Source: an uncultured Roseburia sp.
GTDB lineage: Bacteria; Bacillota; Clostridia; Lachnospirales; Lachnospiraceae
Reading direction: 5' to 3'
Assembly: GCA_947564765.1 (NCBI GenBank)
Contig: CANODN010000024.1
Coordinates: 1 to 13,628, forward strand
Length of the DNA stretch: 13,628 nt
Shown here: piece by piece, positions 8,272 to 13,628 of the stretch
Numbering within the stretch: position 1 is the first letter of the stretch
How the letters are laid out: each line of letters opens with the position of its first letter
Made by a program: the position numbers and the translations under genes
The notes under the pieces: model-generated
Databases searched by the model: none
Told to the model about the DNA's origin: nothing
What the model saw: the letters and a program-made list of their open reading frames with translations, nothing else

Positions 8272-8314
8272 TTGACAAGTCAGAGAAAGTGTTACAAAAT
8301 GACATAAATATAAT
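8272..8314 (+). promoter_or_regulatory. Probable promoter region of the hyd maturation cluster
   Basis: The 119-base gap between the DUF362 gene and the TM1266 gene holds a perfect -35 TTGACA at 8272-8277 with a weak -10 CAAAAT at 8295-8300 after 17 bases. A perfect TATAAT also lies at 8309-8314 but has no good -35 at the usual distance. An imperfect dyad, TGTTACAAAATGACA at 8290-8304, overlaps the first -10 and could be an operator. Which element is used is not clear. Short hairpins (for example TGCC/GGCA at 8341-8352) lie in the leader, too small to call a riboswitch. Confidence 0.5.
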
Positions 8315-8373
8315 GAATATGATCTGAACCATAAGGCGTATGCCTGACGGCAAAGGCAAAGAGAGGTAACGAA

Positions 8374-8667
8374 ATGACAACCAGAGTAGCCATAATCTCA
8401 ATCGTCGTGGAAGCATCGGGGGATGTGGAACAGCTAAACCGGATACTGCATGAATACAGCAGCTGTATTATTGGGAGAATGGGGATTCCTTATGCAAAGA
8501 GAGAGATCTCTTTGATCAGTGTTGCCATGGATGCTCCTGCAGATACGATCAGCGCAATGACCGGAAAGATCGGAATGTTGAAGGGAATTACATCAAAAGC
8601 CTTATATGCAAGATTACAGGAGGGAAAAGATGAGGCATCTGATCGACCGGTTAGAACAAAACCGTAA
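8374..8667 (+). CDS. TM1266-family putative iron-only hydrogenase system regulator
   Basis: This is 97 residues, with GAGAGG about 7 bases before ATG 8374. The sequence fits the small ACT/NikR-like ferredoxin-fold family that is named after Thermotoga TM1266 and found beside [FeFe]-hydrogenase maturation genes. Visible features are strand VAIISIVVE, a helix LNRILHEYSSCIIGRMGIPY, strand EISLISVAMDAP and helix TISAMTGKIGMLKGITSKALY. It has no DNA-binding domain of its own, so its role as a regulator rests on gene neighbourhood and fold. About 15 residues beyond the core fold (KDEASDRPVRTKP) are encoded where the gene overlaps hydE by 38 bases, so the tail may be only a by-product of that overlap. 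It is first in the hyd cluster. Confidence 0.88.
   Translation: MTTRVAIISIVVEASGDVEQLNRILHEYSSCIIGRMGIPYAKREISLISVAMDAPADTISAMTGKIGMLKGITSKALYARLQEGKDEASDRPVRTKP
8618..8624 (+). promoter_or_regulatory. Ribosome binding site that fixes the hydE start
   Basis: AGGAGGG lies 5 bases before ATG 8630 and inside the end of the TM1266 gene. An in-frame ATG at 8606 would put this site inside the coding region and has no site of its own. Starting at 8630 also places the radical-SAM and auxiliary cysteines at normal family positions. Confidence 0.85.
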
Positions 8668-9682
8668 GCTGACGAAGGATGAATGGACAGAATTAATTGC
8701 AAAGGGAGCAGACAGAGAATATCTGTTTGAACGGGCAAGGATTCTTGCAAAGCAATGTTACGGAAATACCGTTTATATCCGGGGGCTCATTGAATTTACA
8801 AATTATTGCAGGAATAACTGTTACTATTGCGGAATCCGCAGAGATAACAGCAATGCCATGCGTTACCGCCTCAGTGAAGAAGAAATTTTAGACTGCTGCA
8901 GAACCGGGTACGGGCTTGGGTTTCGCACATTTGTGCTGCAGGGAGGAGAAGACGGATTTTATACCGACGAAAAGCTTGAAAAAGTGATCCGGAGTATCAA
9001 AATGCGTTATCCCGACTGCGCCCTTACGCTGTCTGTGGGAGAGAAGAGCAAAGAAAGCTACAGACGGTTTTTTGAGGCAGGTGCGGACCGTTATCTGCTC
9101 CGTCACGAGACTGCCAGTGAAAACCATTACAGAATGTTGCATCCGGAGGAATTGACGTTAAAAAACCGGAAGGACTGCCTTTGGAATCTAAAGGAAATCG
9201 GATACCAGGTGGGCTGCGGGTTTATGGTAGGTTCTCCGGGGCAGACAGCAGAATGTCTTGCAGAGGATATGCTCTTTATTACGGAGCTGCAGCCGCATAT
9301 GGCAGGCATCGGCCCGTTTGTCCCTCACCATGAAACACCCTTTGCCGGGGAAACGCAGGGAACGGCAGAGCAGACTTTATACCTAATCGGACTGCTTCGG
9401 CTGTTAAAGCCAAATCTTTTGATTCCTGCAACGACCGCACTGGGAACGATTCGTGCAGATGGAAGGGAAGCGGGGATTTTAGCGGGAGCCAATGTAGTGA
9501 TGCCAAATCTTTCTCCTGTCGGGGTTCGGAAAAAATATGAGTTATATGACAATAAAATATGCACCGGAGACGAGGCTGCGGAATGTAAAAGCTGTTTACA
9601 GGGAAGAATCGAGCGTATCGGTTATGAACTGGCCGTAGACCGGGGAGATCCGGCCAAAGAACCAGGAGGAAATTATGTATAA
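8630..9682 (+). CDS. hydE: [FeFe]-hydrogenase H-cluster radical SAM maturase HydE
   Basis: This is 350 residues, the normal family length. HydE is a cytoplasmic radical S-adenosylmethionine enzyme that acts in assembly of the 2Fe subcluster of the H-cluster, working on an organometallic iron-cysteine intermediate made by HydG. The CxxxCxxC motif that binds the SAM-cleaving 4Fe-4S cluster is C60, C64, C67 (NYCRNNCYYCG). A C-terminal triad C311, C319, C322 with C-x7-C-x2-C spacing matches the optional second cluster site known from Thermotoga HydE, which many HydE proteins lack. The GGED motif and the TIM-barrel pattern up to about residue 310 are intact. It overlaps the TM1266 gene by 38 bases and hydG by 8 bases, which implies tight co-expression. 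Confidence 0.96.
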   Translation: MRHLIDRLEQNRKLTKDEWTELIAKGADREYLFERARILAKQCYGNTVYIRGLIEFTNYCRNNCYYCGIRRDNSNAMRYRLSEEEILDCCRTGYGLGFRTFVLQGGEDGFYTDEKLEKVIRSIKMRYPDCALTLSVGEKSKESYRRFFEAGADRYLLRHETASENHYRMLHPEELTLKNRKDCLWNLKEIGYQVGCGFMVGSPGQTAECLAEDMLFITELQPHMAGIGPFVPHHETPFAGETQGTAEQTLYLIGLLRLLKPNLLIPATTALGTIRADGREAGILAGANVVMPNLSPVGVRKKYELYDNKICTGDEAAECKSCLQGRIERIGYELAVDRGDPAKEPGGNYV

Positions 9683-11093
9683 TGTAATGTCACCAAAGGC
9701 GGAAGAATTCATCAGCGATGAAGAGATTTTGGCATGTCTTGCCTATGCGCAGGAAAATAAAAATAACAGAGAAGTCATTGAGCAGGTATTGGAAAAAGCA
9801 TCGGAGATGAAAGGGATTTCCCATAAAGAAGCAATTCTGCTCTTAGACTGTGAAATCGAAGATCTGAATGAAAAAATTTATAAGCTGGCAGAAGCGATCA
9901 AGCAAGAATTTTACGGCAACCGGATCGTTATGTTTGCGCCGTTGTATTTGTCGAATTACTGCGTCAACGGATGCAAATACTGCCCGTATCATATGAAAAA
10001 TCAGCATATTGCCAGAAAGAAGCTGACGCAGGAAGAGATCATTGAAGAAGTAACGGCTCTGCAGGATATGGGGCATAAACGGCTTGCTCTTGAGGCCGGA
10101 GAGGACCCGGTGAACAATCCCATTGAATATATTTTGGAGAGCATAAAAACAATTTACAGCATTAAACACAAAAACGGTGCGATCCGCCGCGTCAACGTCA
10201 ATATTGCGGCAACCACCGTAGAAAATTACAGAAAATTAAAAGAGGCCGGGATCGGCACATATATTTTATTTCAGGAAACCTACAATAAAAAGTCCTACGA
10301 GGATCTGCATCCCACCGGACCAAAGAGCGATTATGCGTATCATACGGAGGCTATGGACCGGGCGAGAGAGGCCGGTATTGACGATATGGGAATCGGCGTT
10401 TTGTTCGGGCTGAACAATTACCGTTATGATTTTACCGGAATTATCATGCATGCCGAGCATATGGAAGCATATGGCGGTGTAGGCCCGCACACCATCAGTG
10501 TACCCCGTGTCAGGAGAGCAGATGATATTGACCCGGATGTATTTGACAACGGAATCAGCGACGACACCTTTGCCAAAATCGTGGCGTGTCTTCGGATTGC
10601 TGTCCCTTACACCGGAATGATTGTCTCTACGAGAGAATCCCAAAAGAGCAGAGAACGCGTGCTGCACCTGGGCATTTCCCAGATCAGCGGCGGTTCGAGA
10701 ACCAGTGTGGGCGGTTATGCCAAAGAGGAGGCGCCGGAGGATAATTCGGCCCAGTTTGACATCAGCGATAACCGGAGTCTGGATGAAGTCGTACACTGGC
10801 TGATGGAAATGGGCTATGTACCCAGCTTCTGCACCGCCTGCTACAGAGAAGGCAGGACAGGAGACCGGTTTATGACGCTTTTGAAAAACAGACAGATCAT
10901 CAATTGCTGTCATCCCAATGCATTGATGACGTTAAAGGAATATCTGGAGGATTATGCATCCGAAGAGACAAAAGAAATCGGCGCGAAATTAATCGAGAAG
11001 GAATTGAAAAAGATACCGAATGAAACCGTACAGAAAAAAGCGGCGGAATATATTGAAAACATTCACTTGGGGAAACGGGATTTTCGTTTCTAA
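9675..11093 (+). CDS. hydG: [FeFe]-hydrogenase H-cluster radical SAM maturase HydG
   Basis: This is 472 residues, full length. HydG is a radical SAM tyrosine lyase that breaks tyrosine into p-cresol, CO and cyanide and builds an Fe(CO)2(CN)-cysteine synthon for the H-cluster. The N-terminal SAM cluster motif is C96, C100, C103 (NYCVNGCKYC). The C-terminal auxiliary cluster motif C-x2-C-x22-C is C386, C389, C412 (FCTACYREGRTGD to INCCHPNA). Both sites are complete, so the enzyme should be active. AGGAGG at 9664-9669 lies 5 bases before the ATG, which sits inside the end of hydE (ATGTATAA overlap). A 69-base gap with a hairpin follows before hydF. Confidence 0.97.
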   Translation: MYNVMSPKAEEFISDEEILACLAYAQENKNNREVIEQVLEKASEMKGISHKEAILLLDCEIEDLNEKIYKLAEAIKQEFYGNRIVMFAPLYLSNYCVNGCKYCPYHMKNQHIARKKLTQEEIIEEVTALQDMGHKRLALEAGEDPVNNPIEYILESIKTIYSIKHKNGAIRRVNVNIAATTVENYRKLKEAGIGTYILFQETYNKKSYEDLHPTGPKSDYAYHTEAMDRAREAGIDDMGIGVLFGLNNYRYDFTGIIMHAEHMEAYGGVGPHTISVPRVRRADDIDPDVFDNGISDDTFAKIVACLRIAVPYTGMIVSTRESQKSRERVLHLGISQISGGSRTSVGGYAKEEAPEDNSAQFDISDNRSLDEVVHWLMEMGYVPSFCTACYREGRTGDRFMTLLKNRQIINCCHPNALMTLKEYLEDYASEETKEIGAKLIEKELKKIPNETVQKKAAEYIENIHLGKRDFRF

Positions 11094-11103
11094 AAAATTT
11101 GCG

Positions 11104-11134
11104 GCAGCATTTGGTCCAAAGGCCAAACTGCTGC
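11104..11134 (+). other. Intergenic hairpin between hydG and hydF
   Basis: GCAGC (11104-11108) pairs with GCTGC (11130-11134), and TTTGG (11110-11114) pairs with CCAAA (11123-11127) across a small internal loop (A versus CT). The end loop is 8 bases. No T-run follows, so it is unlikely to be a terminator. It may be an mRNA-processing or stability element within the operon, or incidental. Confidence 0.4.
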
Positions 11135-11162
11135 GATAAGACAGAATATGGAGCGTATGCAA

Positions 11163-12407
11163 ATGGGCATGAATGAGACACCCTCTGCGAATCGAATACA
11201 CATTGGAATTTTCGGCAGAAGAAATGCCGGAAAATCAAGCATTATTAACGGAATTACCGGGCAGGATCTGGCTATCGTTTCTGACATAAAGGGGACGACA
11301 ACGGACCCTGTGGGTAAAGCCATGGAGCTTCTTCCCCTTGGTCCGGTGGTGGTAATTGATACGCCGGGGCTGGATGATGAGGGAGAGCTGGGGGAAAAGA
11401 GAGTTGAGAAGGCGTATCAGATCTTAAATAAGACCGATCTTGCAGTATTAATTGCAGACGGAACAGATTTCCCCAAGAAAGAGGAATGGGATCAGCTGGA
11501 GCAGCCCATGCTTGCGCAGTTTGCCGCAAGGAACATTCCTTATGTGATTGCAGTCAACAAATCTGAAGAATTATCTCCGCAGAAAAAAGAGCAGATTTTT
11601 TCTTTTTTGGAAAAAGAAGAAAAGAAATTGTTTGTCAGTGCCAAAAGCGGGCAGAATATACATGCGTTAAAGGAATGCATCGCGCAGCTTGCACCTTTGG
11701 CAGAAACAGAAAAAAGGCTGGTGGGAGATCTTTTGCAGCCAAATGATATTGCAGTGCTGGTGGTTCCCATTGATTCCGCCGCGCCAAAGGGCAGATTGAT
11801 TCTGCCGCAGCAGCAGGTGATACGGGATTGTCTGGAAGCCGGCGTAACGGCGGTTGTAACCAGGGAAAGCGAACTTTCGGAAACGCTTCGCTCTCTTTCC
11901 AAAAAACCGAAGCTTGTAATTACAGATAGCCAGGCGTTTGAAAAGGTGTCAAAGGATACGCCCCCTGATATCTATCTGACCTCCTTTTCCATATTGTTTT
12001 CCAGATATAAAGGGGATTTAAAGCAGCAGGTTCTGGGGGCAAAAGCGCTGTGTCAGTTAAAGGATCAGGATACGGTGCTGATTTCCGAAGGATGTACGCA
12101 TCACAGGCAGTGTGAAGATATCGGGACTGTAAAAATGCCCCGGTGGATTCGGGAATTTACCGGGAAGGATATCCGGTTTGCATTTACAAGCGGTACGCAG
12201 TTTCCAAAGGATCTGTCAAAGTATGCATTGGTTGTGCATTGCGGCGGATGTACTTTAAACGAACGGGAAATGAAATACCGCCTGCGCTGTGCAAAAGAGG
12301 CAGGAATACCCATGACAAATTATGGAACAGCCATTGCACAGATGCATGGGATTTTAGACCGCAGTCTTGCGATCTTTAAAGACACAGATTCGGGGCTCGG
12401 ACAATAA
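11163..12407 (+). CDS. hydF: [FeFe]-hydrogenase H-cluster maturation GTPase HydF
   Basis: This is 414 residues from ATG 11163. Four in-frame ATGs lie close together (11148, 11157, 11163, 11169). I chose 11163 because GGAG at 11150-11153 is 9 bases upstream and the protein then begins MGMNETPSANRIHIG, as in the family. HydF is the scaffold and GTPase on which the 2Fe precursor is held before transfer to apo-HydA. The GTPase domain shows Walker A GRRNAGKS (18-25), switch segment SDIKGTTTDP (40-49), DTPG (66-69), NKSE (132-135) and SAK. The fourth motif has Glu where most GTPases have Asp. The C-terminal cluster domain has C311, H313, H359, C360, C363 in a CxH-x45-HCxxC pattern, so the iron-sulfur site is intact. 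No structural hydrogenase gene follows directly. Confidence 0.95.
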   Translation: MGMNETPSANRIHIGIFGRRNAGKSSIINGITGQDLAIVSDIKGTTTDPVGKAMELLPLGPVVVIDTPGLDDEGELGEKRVEKAYQILNKTDLAVLIADGTDFPKKEEWDQLEQPMLAQFAARNIPYVIAVNKSEELSPQKKEQIFSFLEKEEKKLFVSAKSGQNIHALKECIAQLAPLAETEKRLVGDLLQPNDIAVLVVPIDSAAPKGRLILPQQQVIRDCLEAGVTAVVTRESELSETLRSLSKKPKLVITDSQAFEKVSKDTPPDIYLTSFSILFSRYKGDLKQQVLGAKALCQLKDQDTVLISEGCTHHRQCEDIGTVKMPRWIREFTGKDIRFAFTSGTQFPKDLSKYALVVHCGGCTLNEREMKYRLRCAKEAGIPMTNYGTAIAQMHGILDRSLAIFKDTDSGLGQ

Positions 12408-12451
12408 CGGTTTACAAAACAGCTTCTATAGAAAAGTCTGCAGGAGGGGTT

Positions 12452-13276
12452 ATGAATATACAGGATAAGCTGGAGAGAATTTTACGGGAACTGCACGTTA
12501 TGCTTTCAAGAGCGCCGGCGTCGGACATCAATGAAGAATATGTTCTGATTCCCAAAAAAGAGATGCAGAGGGAGCTTGGGAATTTAAGCCAGACTGTCAG
12601 GGAAATGATGGATGAATATGAGGTAACGGAGCAGAGCAGAAACCGGGGCGAATTAGAGGCGGAAAAGCACCGTATGGAAATCGTAAGGGATGCCAATCAG
12701 CAGGCTCAGGATATTTACGCTGCTTCTGTTATTTATTCCGAAGATGCGCTGGGACGGATACAGATGATTATGGATGAAGCAGAAATGGCCGCCAGAGAAG
12801 TTTTAAAGCGTTTGAACCGGGAGATGGAGGAAGAAAAACGCATTGTGCGCAGCAATCAGCTGGAGCTGATTACACAGCTTGAGGATATGAAGGATACGGC
12901 CAAGTATATGAAGATTATTGAGGAGCGCAATCGGGAAATGGCCAAAGCGAAGGCGCAGAAGAAGGAAGGCAGGCAGACCAGAAAGTATCAGCGCAAAACG
13001 GAAAAAGATCCGGAATTTAAAGCAATTACACCGGAAATTAAAATCAACGAAGAATATTTTGAAAAGGCAGGTCTGACACCGGAGGGTATTCCAAAGGAAA
13101 TTGCAGAGGAAGCTGCAAAGGATACTGCCGATGATGAAATTGTATATGAAAAGCCGGTTATTAAGGTAAATCCCGAATATTTTGAAAAGACAAGAAGCGA
13201 AGCCGGCGAAGAGGACAAAGAGGAAAAAAAGGAAGAAGAAAAACACCAGAGGTTCTTCTCGTTTGGAAAGAAATAG
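12452..13276 (+). CDS. Conserved coiled-coil protein of unknown function
   Basis: This is 274 residues, with AGGAGGGG at 12442-12449 just before ATG 12452. It has no signal peptide or membrane segment, so it is probably cytoplasmic. Residues 1-60 are helical. About 55-165 form a long charged coiled coil that includes a DIYAASVIYSEDALGRIQ segment of a kind I associate with conserved Lachnospiraceae hypotheticals, loosely DivIVA-like or ATP-synthase-b-like in composition. A basic stretch lies at 164-185 and an acidic, probably disordered tail at 205-265. A short motif, PxIKxNxEYFEK, occurs twice (194-205 and 235-246), and the end is RFFSFGKK. It lies 44 bases after hydF with no terminator, so it may share that transcript, but nothing ties it to hydrogenase maturation. 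A cell-division or scaffold role would be only a guess. Confidence 0.7.
   Translation: MNIQDKLERILRELHVMLSRAPASDINEEYVLIPKKEMQRELGNLSQTVREMMDEYEVTEQSRNRGELEAEKHRMEIVRDANQQAQDIYAASVIYSEDALGRIQMIMDEAEMAAREVLKRLNREMEEEKRIVRSNQLELITQLEDMKDTAKYMKIIEERNREMAKAKAQKKEGRQTRKYQRKTEKDPEFKAITPEIKINEEYFEKAGLTPEGIPKEIAEEAAKDTADDEIVYEKPVIKVNPEYFEKTRSEAGEEDKEEKKEEEKHQRFFSFGKK
13031..13189 (+). repeat. Duplicated 12-residue motif in the coiled-coil protein
   Basis: PEIKINEEYFEK (13031-13066) and PVIKVNPEYFEK (13154-13189) share 9 of 12 residues and lie in an otherwise low-complexity acidic tail. Two spaced copies of a conserved hydrophobic motif in a disordered tail suggest a docking motif for a partner protein. 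Confidence 0.65.
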
Positions 13277-13299
13277 CAGCCGGAAAGGAGAAAAGGTAC

Positions 13300-13620
13300 A
13301 TGAATCGAATACTCGTCTGTGATGATGACAGAGAAATTGTAGAAGCGATAGAGATCTATCTACTGCAGGAAGGCTATGAAGTGATCAAAGCATATGACGG
13401 CGCAGAAGCATTGGAAATTTTGAAAAAGCAGGCAGTAGATCTTTTGATTATTGACGTTATGATGCCAAAATTAGACGGCATTCGTGCAACATTAAAGATT
13501 CGCGAGGAAAGCAGCATACCGATCATCATATTATCTGCAAAATCCGAAGATTCCGATAAAATTCTGGGATTGAATATCGGCGCAGACGATTATCTGACAA
13601 AGCCTTCCTGCAGAAGATAG
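13300..13620 (+). CDS. Response regulator receiver domain, 3' end lost at a fold-back junction
   Basis: AAGGAG at 13285-13290 lies 9 bases before ATG 13300. The readable part is a CheY-like receiver domain: acidic pocket Asp8 and Asp9, phospho-acceptor Asp52 (LLIIDVMMPKLDG), Ser79 and Lys101 (DDYLTKP). It resembles OmpR/PhoB-type regulators, in which KP is followed by F and then a linker and a winged-helix DNA-binding domain. Here the frame runs instead into SCRR and a stop at 13620. Those last bases are an inverted copy of an earlier part of the same gene, so the stop is probably an artefact and the true gene is longer. A sensor kinase partner would be expected downstream but is outside the window. 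The gap to the coiled-coil gene is 23 bases. Confidence 0.85.
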   Translation: MNRILVCDDDREIVEAIEIYLLQEGYEVIKAYDGAEALEILKKQAVDLLIIDVMMPKLDGIRATLKIREESSIPIIILSAKSEDSDKILGLNIGADDYLTKPSCRR

Positions 13621-13628
13621 ATCTCTAT
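13598..13628. repeat. Inverted copy of 13348-13378 at the right edge
   Basis: Read as reverse complement, the last 31 bases match 13348-13378 with two mismatches (13614 against 13362 and 13600 against 13376). The first 28 bases from the edge have only one mismatch. The arms flank about 219 bases. The match continues to the window edge, so its full length is unknown. The junction sits where the response-regulator protein departs from its family, around AGCCTT, which occurs in both arms as microhomology. Confidence 0.9.

Noticed and set aside
8335..8360. Short GGC/GCC hairpins in the leader of the TM1266 gene as a riboswitch
   Set aside because: The stems are only 3-4 base pairs and match no riboswitch fold I recognise.
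10266..10913. Long open frame on the - strand opposite hydG (215 codons)
   Set aside because: It lies fully inside hydG, which has every catalytic motif. No supporting start signal or domain is visible.
11104..11134. Hairpin between hydG and hydF as a terminator
   Set aside because: No T-run follows and hydF is functionally linked to the genes upstream, so termination here is unlikely.
12424..12433. 10-base palindrome TTCTATAGAA between hydF and the coiled-coil gene
   Set aside because: It is too short and AT-rich to distinguish from chance, with no terminator or promoter context.
1..13628. CRISPR array, tRNA, rRNA, insertion sequence or prophage elements
   Set aside because: I saw no regularly spaced repeats, transposase or integrase genes, or cloverleaf or rRNA sequences in the window.

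Overview
The window looks like a chromosomal fragment of a gut-type, strictly anaerobic Firmicute, most likely Lachnospiraceae or a close relative. This rests on AT-leaning codon use, strong AGGAGG ribosome binding sites, large multi-domain surface proteins capped by BspA-like leucine-rich repeats, and a complete [FeFe]-hydrogenase maturation set. All genes lie on the + strand. The taxon is inferred from gene content and style; no rRNA or other taxonomic marker is present.

Region 1 (1-3112) carries the 3' part of a large surface protein. It has two copies of a beta-rich module, a small Cys-containing domain, helical repeats and a basic leucine-rich-repeat cap, and is followed by a stem-loop terminator. 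Its N-terminus is missing: an in-frame TGA lies at 52-54 and no convincing start follows. Region 2 (3113-7105) has its own sigma-A-type promoter and encodes a secreted 1288-residue protein with a lectin-like N-terminus and two SGNH/GDSL hydrolase-like domains. The first SGNH domain appears catalytically dead. These are followed by three helical repeats and the same type of leucine-rich-repeat cap. Region 3 (7136-8254) is a DUF362 protein with two 4Fe-4S ferredoxin motifs and an unusual His-rich loop.

Region 4 (8272-12407) is the hydrogenase-maturation cluster: a TM1266-family putative regulator, then hydE, hydG and hydF. The first three genes overlap. HydE and HydG make the diiron-site ligands and HydF is the scaffold/GTPase that delivers the 2Fe subcluster to HydA. 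No hydrogenase structural gene is in the window. Region 5 (12452-13628) holds a charged coiled-coil protein with a duplicated short motif near its C-terminus and the start of a response regulator. No terminator is visible from 8374 onward, so these genes may be one transcript.

The clearest structural surprise is at the right edge. The last ~31 bases are a near-perfect reverse complement of 13348-13378 inside the response-regulator gene, and the protein departs from its family exactly at that junction. This looks like a fold-back (inverted chimera) end rather than a real truncation. The left edge also has a broken reading frame, with no matching inverted copy that I could find. The genes themselves belong to recognisable families. 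The most original biology is in the two surface proteins and the tandem dead/live SGNH arrangement.
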